Source: Nitrospiraceae bacterium (GTDB lineage: Bacteria > Nitrospirota > Thermodesulfovibrionia > Thermodesulfovibrionales > Dissulfurispiraceae). Taken from it: a stretch of DNA of 33,310 nt. Positions 16,247 to 22,844 of the stretch are shown here, in pieces. Position 1 is the stretch's first letter. The number at the start of each line of letters is the position of its first letter. The stretch lies in NCBI GenBank assembly GCA_021371915.1, contig JAJFVG010000016.1, forward strand, positions 1 through 33,310, in the 5' to 3' direction. The notes beneath the pieces are model-generated. The model worked only from the letters and a program-made list of their open reading frames with translations, was not told the DNA's origin and did no database searches. A program made the translations under genes and the position numbers.

Positions 16247-17800
16247 TCAAAGGCCGAAAAAACTCTCCCTGCTGATTGTTACATGATTCTGCCAGTCTGT
16301 TCCCGGTTCTTTGCAGTCTGACCTGTAGTGAGCGCCTATACTGCCTTTTCTGAGCAGCGCTGCGCGCGTTATTATCATAGACACAGTCAGCATATTCACA
16401 AGCTCAACCGCCCTGCGAGAGGCAGGCTTACCGTGCAGCAGCGGCTTGAGCCCTGCAAATACTGTCTCAGCTTCAGACAATGATTTGCCGCACCTTATGA
16501 TGCCTGTCTTGTCCCACATCAGCCGCCTTATTATGCTCCTTGTCTCCTCTATCCTGTTGCCCTCTTTTGCGTCAGCCTTTCCGGTTATGTATTCAGGAAC
16601 AGGCGCACTGCTGCGGCTGCTGAGCGCGGATGCAGCAGCACCGGCCCTGTAGCCGTAAACAAGCCCTTCAAGCAGGCTGTTGCTCGCAAGTCTGTTTGCG
16701 CCATGCACGCCTGTGCAGGCTGTCTCGCCGGCAGTGAACAGGCCTGCAATCGATGTTGCGCCATTGAGGTCTGTCTTTACACCGCCCATAAGATAGTGCG
16801 CAGCAGGAGACACGGGAACCATCTCTTTTGTTATGTCTATGTCATATCTGAGGCAGGTTGTGTAAATTCTCGGAAACCTCTTTTTTATGAAGCCAGCCTC
16901 AAGATGCGTAAGGTCTAGATATACATGATTCGATCCTGTCCTGACCATCTCCGATATTATTGCCCTTGACACGATATCTCTGGATGCAAGCTCCTTGTCA
17001 GGATGATAGTCCTGCATGAATCTCTCTTTTTGAATGTTTCTGAGCAGCGCTCCTTCTCCCCTCATCGCCTCGCTTAAAAGAAACTGCGGGGCTGAAGGAG
17101 CAAAAAGGGCTGTTGGATGAAACTGTACAAACTCCATGTCCTCAAGCAGTGCGCCGGCCCTGTATGCTATTGCTATGCCGTCGCCGGTTGTTACAGCAGG
17201 ATTGGTTGTGCGCGAATATACCTGGCCAGCGCCGCCTGTGGCGAGCACGGTTGCCGAAGCTGTAACAGACACAACCTCTGCGCCTCTGAGCAGGTACGCG
17301 CCCCTGCACACTCCGCCATCCACAATAAGATCAAGGGCAGTGCAGTATGCAAGACTCTTAATATTTTTAAGTTGGGCTGCCTTTGCCGTGAGCACCCTTT
17401 CAAGCTCTCTGCCTGTTGAGTCTCCGTGGGAATGGAGCACCCTTCTTCTGGAATGCGCGCCCTCTATCGTGAAGTCGAGCTTCGCGCCCTCTTTGTCAAA
17501 CTCAGCTCCCCACTCTATAAGTTCGAGTATGCGGCTCGGCCCTTCTTCAACAAGCACCTTTACGGCATCTTCCCTGCAAAGCCCGTCGCCAGCCTTTATC
17601 GTATCCTCAAAATGAATGCCCACTTCATCTTCATCGCTCAATGCCACAGCAACACCGCCCTGGGCATATTCAGTGCTGCTCTCCTTTGGCGCGTCCTTGG
17701 TGGCGATGAGCACGCTTCCTTTTTTGGCCAGCTCTATGGCAGCGCGCAGGCCTGCCACTCCGCTGCCTATCACAAGATAGTCTGTCTCTATGTTCTGCAT
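16247..17800 (-). CDS. nadB: L-aspartate oxidase
   Basis: FAD enzyme that oxidises aspartate to iminoaspartate in NAD synthesis, 517 residues. Features are the FAD motif VIGSGVAGLRAAIELA, SSTEYAQGGVAVALS, RRVLHSHGDSTGREL, EFVQFHPTALF, LLSEAMRGEGALL, AAHYLMGGVKTD and LFTAGETACTGVHGANRL with the C-terminal FAD contacts. The frame extends upstream to 17878, but I choose the ATG at 17800: homologues begin close to the FAD motif, and GGTGA lies 2-3 nt before it. In anaerobes fumarate can replace oxygen as acceptor. nadA and nadC are not in the window. The divergent 139-nt gap to the OsmC gene holds only a weak candidate promoter for nadB. Confidence 0.95.
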   Translation of the reverse strand: MQNIETDYLVIGSGVAGLRAAIELAKKGSVLIATKDAPKESSTEYAQGGVAVALSDEDEVGIHFEDTIKAGDGLCREDAVKVLVEEGPSRILELIEWGAEFDKEGAKLDFTIEGAHSRRRVLHSHGDSTGRELERVLTAKAAQLKNIKSLAYCTALDLIVDGGVCRGAYLLRGAEVVSVTASATVLATGGAGQVYSRTTNPAVTTGDGIAIAYRAGALLEDMEFVQFHPTALFAPSAPQFLLSEAMRGEGALLRNIQKERFMQDYHPDKELASRDIVSRAIISEMVRTGSNHVYLDLTHLEAGFIKKRFPRIYTTCLRYDIDITKEMVPVSPAAHYLMGGVKTDLNGATSIAGLFTAGETACTGVHGANRLASNSLLEGLVYGYRAGAAASALSSRSSAPVPEYITGKADAKEGNRIEETRSIIRRLMWDKTGIIRCGKSLSEAETVFAGLKPLLHGKPASRRAVELVNMLTVSMIITRAALLRKGSIGAHYRSDCKEPGTDWQNHVTISRESFFGL

Positions 17801-17884
17801 TTCACCAGTCCTGAGAATTCCTGTTTCATTTAAGCAGACTGTAGCACATATCATAAGCAGCGTGAACAGCGGTTCCATATTCTG

Positions 17885-17914
17885 TTGACTACAAACAGGG
17901 CTATTAAATACAAT
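17885..17914 (+). promoter_or_regulatory. Promoter of the OsmC-mqnB unit (TTGACT-18-TACAAT)
   Basis: TTGACT (17885-17890), 18-nt spacer, TACAAT (17909-17914) upstream of the OsmC-like gene. A start site near 17921 gives a leader of about 19 nt that contains GGAGG at 17930-17934, five bases before the ATG. It is thus a conventional leadered gene, in contrast to several others in the window. Confidence 0.65.
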
Positions 17915-17939
17915 CAGACTAAAAACAACGGAGGCAACA

Positions 17940-18422
17940 ATGGCTGAAAACAGGATGGACGAGGGCCTGGAACAATCGCTCGGCGACTACAAGAAAAAGG
18001 TTGTGCCCTCGATAAAGGCAACTCTTCAGTGGGACAAAGACCTGATCTTTGTCGGCAGGACAGGCGAAGGTTATGAGATCGAGTTTGACGCAAATGTGCA
18101 GTGGGGATGCAAACCGACTGATTCACTGCTTCTCAGCTTGGCCGGCTGCATGGCAATAGACATGGTGAGCTTTCTTGTGAAGATGCGCGCGGAGATAAAA
18201 GACTTCAGGATGAAGCTCAATGCAGAGCGCAACCCTGAGCCGCCCCAGTATTTCAAAAAGGTCGAGATAGCCATCGACATAACCGGCACCGGTATTGATT
18301 CAAAGAAGGTGGACAGGGCGATCTCCCTGTCTCACGAAAAGTACTGCTCTGTTTACAAATCCATGCGCAGCGATATGGAGATGAAGGTCACATACAAGCT
18401 GCATGAGCCACAGGAGAGCTAA
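17940..18422 (+). CDS. OsmC/Ohr-family protein
   Basis: Protein of 160 residues with the OsmC fold. The two reactive cysteines of the family are present: C70 in LSLAGCMAIDMV and C136 in EKYCSVYKS, so thiol-dependent reduction of organic or inorganic peroxides is likely. A third Cys, C57, precedes KPTDSLLLSLAGC. The sequence belongs to the YhfA/OsmC-like branch rather than clear Ohr or OsmC, so the exact substrate is open. It has its own promoter and a good GGAGG. The gene is followed 6 nt later by mqnB and probably co-transcribed, a pairing for which I know no functional reason. Confidence 0.86.
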   Translation: MAENRMDEGLEQSLGDYKKKVVPSIKATLQWDKDLIFVGRTGEGYEIEFDANVQWGCKPTDSLLLSLAGCMAIDMVSFLVKMRAEIKDFRMKLNAERNPEPPQYFKKVEIAIDITGTGIDSKKVDRAISLSHEKYCSVYKSMRSDMEMKVTYKLHEPQES

Positions 18423-18428
18423 ACTGTC

Positions 18429-19124
18429 TTGAACATAAACGCACTCATAATACCAACAATGATCGAGGCAGGGCTGGTGCTGTCAGAGGCTTCCGGCAAA
18501 AAAACATCAGTAGTGCAGGGCAAAACTTTTGTTGAGTGCATGATCAGAAACACTCGCTGGGTGATAGCCATCTGCGGCCCGGGCAAGGCTAATGCAGCCC
18601 ACTCAACAGGACTGCTCATACAGATGCACAAGCCTGACACAATCCATATGATCGGAGTTGCAGGTGCGTATGTATCATCAGGGCTGGAAATCGGAGATGT
18701 GGCCCTGGGCACCAAAGAGATTTATGCTGATGAAGGGCTCATGCTCAGAAACGGCATCAGGACAATGGATGAACTCAACCTGCCTGTTGCATCATCAGGC
18801 AGCAGCGTTTATTACAATGAATTTCCTCTTTACATCCCTGAGCAGTTGTCTTTACATCAACACAAAGGAGCATTTGCAACAGTATCATCCTGCACAGGCA
18901 CTGACGAAGCTGCAAAAAGCATCTTAAAAAAATTCAACGTGATATGTGAAAACATGGAAGGCGCTGCTGCTGCGCATATATGCGCGTTGAGCAATGCAAA
19001 GATGGTCGAATTGCGCGGCATAAGCAACATCATCATGGAAAGAGACTCCGCGCCCCTTGATAATAATGACTTGTTAAAGGGCGCTGAGTCTGTTCAGAAA
19101 TTCTTTCTAGACAGGCTTGTATAG
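18429..19124 (+). CDS. mqnB: Futalosine hydrolase
   Basis: Nucleosidase-type enzyme of 231 residues that splits futalosine to hypoxanthine and dehypoxanthine futalosine in the alternative menaquinone pathway. CGPGKANAAHSTG near the N-terminus, MIGVAGAY, ENMEGAAAAHICAL and VELRGISNII match MqnB rather than MTA/SAH nucleosidase, and the mqnC and mqnE genes lie a few kb away. The start codon is TTG at 18429 with AGGAG 12 nt upstream, in the tail of the OsmC-like gene. Its last 18 nt overlap the end of the converging pyrE gene. Use of MqnB implies a separate aminofutalosine deaminase, which is not in the window; neither are mqnA and mqnD. Confidence 0.9.
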   Translation: MNINALIIPTMIEAGLVLSEASGKKTSVVQGKTFVECMIRNTRWVIAICGPGKANAAHSTGLLIQMHKPDTIHMIGVAGAYVSSGLEIGDVALGTKEIYADEGLMLRNGIRTMDELNLPVASSGSSVYYNEFPLYIPEQLSLHQHKGAFATVSSCTGTDEAAKSILKKFNVICENMEGAAAAHICALSNAKMVELRGISNIIMERDSAPLDNNDLLKGAESVQKFFLDRLV

Positions 19125-19682
19125 CTTCATCACATCTTCACGCGTCACAACAGAAACAACAGGTGTATCATCGCCAAGATATTCCCTGATAGCCTCATAA
19201 CCGCCTTCCTGTCTGTCAACAAGCGCTATCACGCTCACAACCCTGAGCCCTGCTTCCCTTATCCTGCCTATAGCCTCTATAGTGGATTTGCCGGTTGTTA
19301 TAACATCATCGAGCACTATCACACTGTCGCCTGCTTTCACATTGCCCTCAATCCACTGCATTGTGCCGTGCGGCTTTGCTGACTTGCGCACAACAAACGC
19401 ATTGACAGGCTTCTTTCTCAAAAATGATGTATATGCAACAGCATTGGCAATCGGGTCCGCTCCGAGAGTGAGGCCGCCGATACCCTGCACAGGCCTGTCT
19501 TCGATCATGTCGCATATTATGTTGCCGATATGGTACATGCCCTCAGGATCGAGTGTGACAGCCTTGCAGTTGAAATAGTAGTTGCTCATCCTGCCGGAGA
19601 CGAGCTTGAACACCGGTTCAGGACTGTACCTGAACGCCTTTTCGTAGATGAGGCTTATAAGCTTTTCCTTGTGATTCTCCAA
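19107..19682 (-). CDS. pyrE: Orotate phosphoribosyltransferase
   Basis: Pyrimidine synthesis enzyme of 191 residues joining orotate and PRPP to OMP. The N-terminal block EKAFRYSPEPVFKLVSGRMSNYYFNCK and the PRPP-binding VIVLDDVITTGKST are characteristic; GGLTLGADPIA forms the orotate site. The start is TTG at 19682 with AGAGG about 9 nt upstream; no better ATG exists, and the conserved N-terminus begins right there. It lies four bases after the stop of the lipoprotein gene, so both share a promoter. The 3' end overlaps mqnB on the other strand by 18 nt. pyrF and other pyr genes are absent here. Confidence 0.95.
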   Translation of the reverse strand: MENHKEKLISLIYEKAFRYSPEPVFKLVSGRMSNYYFNCKAVTLDPEGMYHIGNIICDMIEDRPVQGIGGLTLGADPIANAVAYTSFLRKKPVNAFVVRKSAKPHGTMQWIEGNVKAGDSVIVLDDVITTGKSTIEAIGRIREAGLRVVSVIALVDRQEGGYEAIREYLGDDTPVVSVVTREDVMKLYKPV

Positions 19683-19686
19683 ATTA

Positions 19687-20121
19687 TCAATACCTCTTTT
19701 CAGTTTTTGTGCTTTCGCAAACTTCCTTTACCGTATCCTTTACGAGCTGGCCGTTTTCATAAACACGCTCCTGCACCTTTCTGCATTTGGTATTCTCGTT
19801 CGGATAATATACATCTCCTGCAGGTTCTGCCCAGTACATTCCGCGTCCATCTTCTGTCCTGTATACAGCAGGTTGGCCGGTTGTTGCTGCCTGGCGCGAA
19901 CCTCTTACCGAGATATCAGCTATCGTTGCTCCGGCCAGTGCGCCGAGTCCCGCGCCTATCACTCCGCCTCTCCACGGATTTTTATGGTCAAGCAGAGCTC
20001 CGGCTATGCCGCCGAAAATACCGCCCGCAGTGCCGCCTTCATACTGGTGTGTGGCGCATGCTGTCACACTGACAAACACAAGAATCAAAAGCAGACACAT
20101 TATCATTTTCATTCTGGCCAT
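19687..20121 (-). CDS. Glycine-zipper lipoprotein
   Basis: Envelope protein of 144 residues. A signal peptide ends in SVTAC with C22 as the lipidated cysteine (loose lipobox). Residues about 28-70 form a glycine zipper (GGTAGGIFGGIAGALL...GGVIGAGLGALAGATIAD), like SlyB/YmgG or Rickettsia 17-kDa antigen family repeats that insert in or pack against the outer membrane. The C-terminal part (CRKVQERVYENGQLVKDTVKEVC) has two cysteines that may pair. AAGGAGG lies 7 nt before the ATG, and a promoter is seen upstream. The role is unknown; envelope integrity is a guess from the family. The tight link to pyrE is unexpected. Confidence 0.8.
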   Translation of the reverse strand: MARMKMIMCLLLILVFVSVTACATHQYEGGTAGGIFGGIAGALLDHKNPWRGGVIGAGLGALAGATIADISVRGSRQAATTGQPAVYRTEDGRGMYWAEPAGDVYYPNENTKCRKVQERVYENGQLVKDTVKEVCESTKTEKRY

Positions 20122-20151
20122 GATCGTTCCTCCTTCACTGTTTGTTGTCTT

Positions 20152-20181
20152 ATATTACCACCCTCAAACAGTCTGTTTCAA
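20152..20181 (-). promoter_or_regulatory. Promoter of lipoprotein-pyrE unit (TTGAAA-18-TAATAT)
   Basis: Minus strand: TTGAAA (20181-20176), 18-nt spacer, TAATAT (20157-20152). The start site near 20145 leaves a leader of about 24 nt containing the strong AAGGAGG. The perfect inverted repeat at 20166-20178 covers part of this -35 and spacer. Confidence 0.55.
20166..20178. promoter_or_regulatory. Inverted repeat AAACAG-T-CTGTTT, possible operator
   Basis: A 6-bp perfect inverted repeat with one central base sits in the divergent gap between the lipoprotein gene and the HAD gene. It overlaps the -35 of the leftward promoter and ends 21 bp upstream of the -35 of the rightward one. A dimeric repressor binding there could block the leftward promoter. 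One copy only; no second site found in the window. Confidence 0.35.
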
Positions 20182-20199
20182 ACAAGCCTGCCTTGTGAT

Positions 20200-20229
20200 T
20201 TGACTGCGCGCTCAACAGCAATTTATCCT
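20200..20229 (+). promoter_or_regulatory. Promoter of the HAD gene (TTGACT-18-TATCCT), predicted leaderless
   Basis: TTGACT (20200-20205), 18 nt, TATCCT (20224-20229), then 6 nt to the ATG at 20236. A start site 7 nt past the -10 is exactly the A of the ATG. The 6 nt between (AGTTGA) are not a ribosome-binding site. The -10 is only a 4/6 match, so support is moderate. Confidence 0.5.
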
Positions 20230-20235
20230 AGTTGA

Positions 20236-20916
20236 ATGAAACTGCTGCTATTCGACATTGACGGCACTCTCGTTGACTGCGGAGGCGCCGGCAGCCGCTC
20301 TCTGCATATATCATTTGCAGAGATGCTGGGCGTGCATAATGCCTTTGAAGGCATAAGTATGGCAGGCAAGACAGACCCGCAGATCATCAGAGAGGCCCTC
20401 ACAAAACACAGCATCACTCATAACGGCCTTATACCCAAACTGCTCGATATCTACATAACAAACCTTCAATCAGAGATAGTCAAATCAGACAAGCGCATTA
20501 TGCCGGGCGTAAAACAGGCGCTCGATGCTGTAACCGGCAGGGCTGATGACTTTCTGACAGGCATCCTCACAGGGAATATCGAGACAGGGGCCAGGATAAA
20601 GCTCAACTCATTCGGACTTGACGGATACTTCAGAACAGGCGCATTCGGAAGTGATGATGAAGACAGAAACAGGCTGCTGCCCTTTGCTGTAAAGAGGTTC
20701 AAGTCGCTTACAGGCTGCGAAATATCCAGCAAGGACTGCATTGTGATAGGAGACACCCCGCGCGATGTTGAGTGCGCAAAACTGCATGGCGCAGGATGCG
20801 TAGCAGTTGCTACAGGGCCTTATACTTTTGAAGAGCTTGTTGATGCTGGCGCTGATTCAGTATTCAAGACACTCGAGAACACCAGCGCATTTATGGATGC
20901 GATAAACAGCCTTTAG
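20236..20916 (+). CDS. HAD-superfamily hydrolase, phosphoglycolate phosphatase-like
   Basis: Phosphatase of 226 residues. Motif I is FDIDGTLVD with nucleophile D7 and acid D9. The Thr of motif II is in GILTGN, motif III Lys is near ARIKLNSFGL, and motif IV is IVIGDTPRDVECAK. A four-helix cap between motifs I and II puts it in subfamily IA, near phosphoglycolate phosphatase and beta-phosphoglucomutase; the substrate cannot be assigned. The gene stands alone on the plus strand, ends one base before the converging HEAT-repeat gene, and has no Shine-Dalgarno; its promoter predicts a leaderless mRNA. Confidence 0.88.
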   Translation: MKLLLFDIDGTLVDCGGAGSRSLHISFAEMLGVHNAFEGISMAGKTDPQIIREALTKHSITHNGLIPKLLDIYITNLQSEIVKSDKRIMPGVKQALDAVTGRADDFLTGILTGNIETGARIKLNSFGLDGYFRTGAFGSDDEDRNRLLPFAVKRFKSLTGCEISSKDCIVIGDTPRDVECAKLHGAGCVAVATGPYTFEELVDAGADSVFKTLENTSAFMDAINSL

Positions 20917-20917
20917 C

Positions 20918-21298
20918 CTAAAACTCTTTTACAGCTTCCTCGATTACCTGTCTTACCTGCGGGTCAGCATCATTCAGGCCTTCTTCAAGATGCTGCAACG
21001 AATCCGGATGTTTTATGAAAGACATGATGTGCGCTGCATCACCCCTCAACCGCGGCTCTGGAGACTTCATCAATTCTGCCAGAGCAGGGATAATACCGGA
21101 GAGCTGCTGCTGCTTCTCCTTTGCAAGCGACTCTACAAGGGCTGCTGCTCCCAGCCTCACCCTGATGTTTACATCAGATATCATTGAAGGAATAAATTCA
21201 AAAAGGCTTTCATCACTCCTGAACATATCTATTATGTTGTCGAGAAAGCCTTTGGCCATGTAGTCCGTTATCATGGCCCTGAGTTCTTCTTTATCCAT
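20918..21298 (-). CDS. Small HEAT-repeat protein
   Basis: Helical protein of 126 residues with about three HEAT-like repeats: VNIRVRLGAAALVESLA, PEPRLRGDAAHIMSFI and DPQVRQVIEEAVKEF. Such repeats make a curved solenoid for protein contacts; no catalytic motif is seen and no signal peptide. The ATG overlaps the stop of the TrxB-like gene by 8 nt, so the two are translated together and may act as a pair. No obvious Shine-Dalgarno is present before the ATG, consistent with coupling. The function is unknown. A scaffold or partner of the flavoprotein is possible, on position alone. Confidence 0.75.
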   Translation of the reverse strand: MDKEELRAMITDYMAKGFLDNIIDMFRSDESLFEFIPSMISDVNIRVRLGAAALVESLAKEKQQQLSGIIPALAELMKSPEPRLRGDAAHIMSFIKHPDSLQHLEEGLNDADPQVRQVIEEAVKEF

Positions 21299-22238
21299 GC
21301 CAGTCGAGCTTTGTCTTTTTTCTGCCTGTTATATGCTTTTCAGCAGCAAGCGCTGCAAGACAGCCCTGCGCTGCTGCAATAACAACCTGCCTCACCTCAG
21401 TGCATGAAACATCACCTGCTGCGAACACTCCTGCTATTGATGTGCCGGTCATCCTGTCAGTCACAATGCATTCGTTTTCACCGCGCTCAAGAGCGCCCTG
21501 CAGAAAGTCCACAACAGGTTTTGTGCCGTGCATATACACAAAAACACCGTCCATCTGCATCTCAGACTCTTTGCCTGATGAATCTTTCAGCGCTATACGC
21601 TCCACAGCATCAGCGCCTTCTATGCCCACTACTGAAGCTCCGTAAATTACCTTAAGATTTTCGATCAGCAATGCAGGATAATCAGGCTCCACCTTCAGCT
21701 TCTGGGAAGGGGAGATCAGGTAAACTGTCTGAGCAAATCTGGTGAGCACGCCTGCCTCTTTTACAGCCTCTTCAGAGTCACCAAGCACACATACCGTTCT
21801 GCCTTTGAAGAACGCGGCATCGCATATCGCGCAGTAGCTCACGCCCCTGCCGAGAAACTCAGCCTCTCCCTTTATAGCAGCCTTTCTGCCCATCGAGCCT
21901 GTTGCGATTATAACCGCCTTTGCGCTGTATGAGGCATCCATGGTGAACACCTCTTTGACATCGCCTTCAAGAGATGCTCCGATAACCTGCGCTTCCTTGC
22001 ACTCAGCGCCGAATCTTTCTGCCTGTTCTCTGAATGTCTCCAGCAGTTGTCTGCCTGGAACAGGTTTTGAAAGGCCGGGATAATTTTCTATAAGGCTGGC
22101 ATATGCCATTGCGCCGGCTGTTGCTGATTTGTCCAGCACAAGGGTTTTGAGCTTTGCGCGTGATGCGTACTGTGCAGCGCTCAGGCCCGCAGGCCCACCG
22201 CCGATTATGATGATGTCATAAAGATTTGATGAGTCCAT
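21291..22238 (-). CDS. Thioredoxin reductase-like flavoprotein lacking the usual NADPH motifs
   Basis: FAD protein of 315 residues with the thioredoxin reductase layout. It has FAD motif IIIGGGPAGLSAAQYA, ENYPG, the redox pair C136-A-I-C139-D, and the C-terminal GDVSCTEVRQVVIAAAQGCLAA. In the second dinucleotide domain the usual GGGxxAxEEA is VLGDSEEAVKEA, with the second Gly of GxGxxA replaced. The HRRxxxR phosphate-binding motif is replaced by LISPSQKLK (174-182). Loss of these is known for TrxB relatives that use ferredoxin or another donor instead of NADPH. A strong GGAGG is 5 nt before the ATG. It sits 19 nt after hicA and overlaps the HEAT gene. Confidence 0.88.
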   Translation of the reverse strand: MDSSNLYDIIIIGGGPAGLSAAQYASRAKLKTLVLDKSATAGAMAYASLIENYPGLSKPVPGRQLLETFREQAERFGAECKEAQVIGASLEGDVKEVFTMDASYSAKAVIIATGSMGRKAAIKGEAEFLGRGVSYCAICDAAFFKGRTVCVLGDSEEAVKEAGVLTRFAQTVYLISPSQKLKVEPDYPALLIENLKVIYGASVVGIEGADAVERIALKDSSGKESEMQMDGVFVYMHGTKPVVDFLQGALERGENECIVTDRMTGTSIAGVFAAGDVSCTEVRQVVIAAAQGCLAALAAEKHITGRKKTKLDWHG

Positions 22239-22257
22239 GGAGACCTCCGGATTATGA

Positions 22258-22512
22258 TTATTTGCCTATGAAAAGTTCTTTGATCAGAAGCTGCTTGTCA
22301 ATATTAAGATGCCTTGCAATGTCATTGAGTATATTGTTCAGGGTTCCCAATTTCAACGGACTGTGATTTGGAACTGTAAGATGCTGTTCCGACCCGCTCC
22401 TGGTAGTTGTAAGTCTGAGATGACTGCCGGTCTGCCTTGTTACAACGTATCCATATTTGGCAAGCAGCTTTACAAGTTCTGAACCGGAAAGATTTCGCGG
22501 GATGTTAGGCAT
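22258..22512 (-). CDS. hicA: HicA-family mRNA interferase toxin
   Basis: Protein of 84 residues with the double-stranded-RNA-binding-like fold of HicA toxins. LSGSELVKLLAKYGYVVTRQTGSHLRLT contains the catalytic His in GSH. The C-terminal half TVPNHSPLKLGTLNNILNDIA matches the family pattern and is somewhat longer than the 60-residue minimal toxins. Its ATG overlaps the end of hicB by 8 nt, giving the antitoxin-toxin order. It is expected to cleave mRNA in a translation-independent way when HicB is lost. The trxB-like gene follows 19 nt downstream, and no terminator separates them. Confidence 0.9.
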   Translation of the reverse strand: MPNIPRNLSGSELVKLLAKYGYVVTRQTGSHLRLTTTRSGSEQHLTVPNHSPLKLGTLNNILNDIARHLNIDKQLLIKELFIGK

Positions 22513-22717
22513 ATGAGAATATGTCCTCTTTGACCTGATGAAGCCTTATCACACGAGGGATATCATCATCATTTTCAAAGTGACATCTGAGAGCGTCTTT
22601 TATGTTTCCCTTCAATTCATCAATAGTCTCAGCCTGAACAAATATTGAATGATCTAATGCGCGGGCTGTATACCCGCTCTCAATATCCTCTTCAAGCAAA
22701 AAAATTATCTCTTTCAT
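22505..22717 (-). CDS. hicB: HicB-family antitoxin, minimal form without DNA-binding domain
   Basis: Protein of 70 residues beginning MKEIIFLLEEDIESGYTARA, the partial RNase H fold of HicB that covers the toxin. EDGGYTARA-like and AETIDELKGNIKDAL blocks are family-typical. The usual C-terminal helix-turn-helix or ribbon-helix-helix is missing, so autorepression by DNA binding is not expected from this protein alone. AAGGAGG is 5 nt before the ATG. Related short proteins are, as I recall, often mislabelled as a 2-oxoisovalerate dehydrogenase; nothing here supports that. It is first in hicB-hicA-TrxB-like-HEAT. Confidence 0.85.
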   Translation of the reverse strand: MKEIIFLLEEDIESGYTARALDHSIFVQAETIDELKGNIKDALRCHFENDDDIPRVIRLHQVKEDIFSYA

Positions 22718-22759
22718 CTGAGCCTCCTTATACCACTTATGCTACGAACTCTTGCTGAT

Positions 22760-22765
22760 ATTATA
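22760..22765 (-). promoter_or_regulatory. Candidate -10 for the hicBA unit
   Basis: A perfect TATAAT on the minus strand lies 42 nt upstream of the hicB ATG in the AT-rich gap after mqnC. No -35 close to TTGACA is found at 16-18 nt. A leader of about 35 nt with AAGGAGG is implied. The rest of the 127-nt gap (22718-22844) shows no terminator for mqnC and no clear operator. Confidence 0.4.
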
Positions 22766-22844
22766 ATACGAATTGCTCCAGGCAAATATATAGTTTATTA
22801 TCATTAAGCTGAGGCATTTAAACCACCCAAGACGCATCAGGACT

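Noticed and set aside
17801-17840. Promoter for nadB (TTCACG-17-TACAGT)
   Set aside because: Both hexamers are only 4/6 matches and other equally weak combinations exist in the same gap.
17801-17878. Upstream extension of nadB by 26 codons
   Set aside because: The extra residues do not resemble NadB, and the ATG at 17800 lies close to the FAD motif with a GGTGA in front.
20236-20916. Naming the HAD gene gph
   Set aside because: Motifs place it in HAD subfamily IA, but substrate specificity among phosphoglycolate phosphatase, phosphoglucomutase and others cannot be read here.
22505-22717. Reading the 70-residue protein as a 2-oxoisovalerate dehydrogenase subunit
   Set aside because: It is far too short, has no thiamine-enzyme motif, and overlaps a HicA toxin gene in the normal HicB position.
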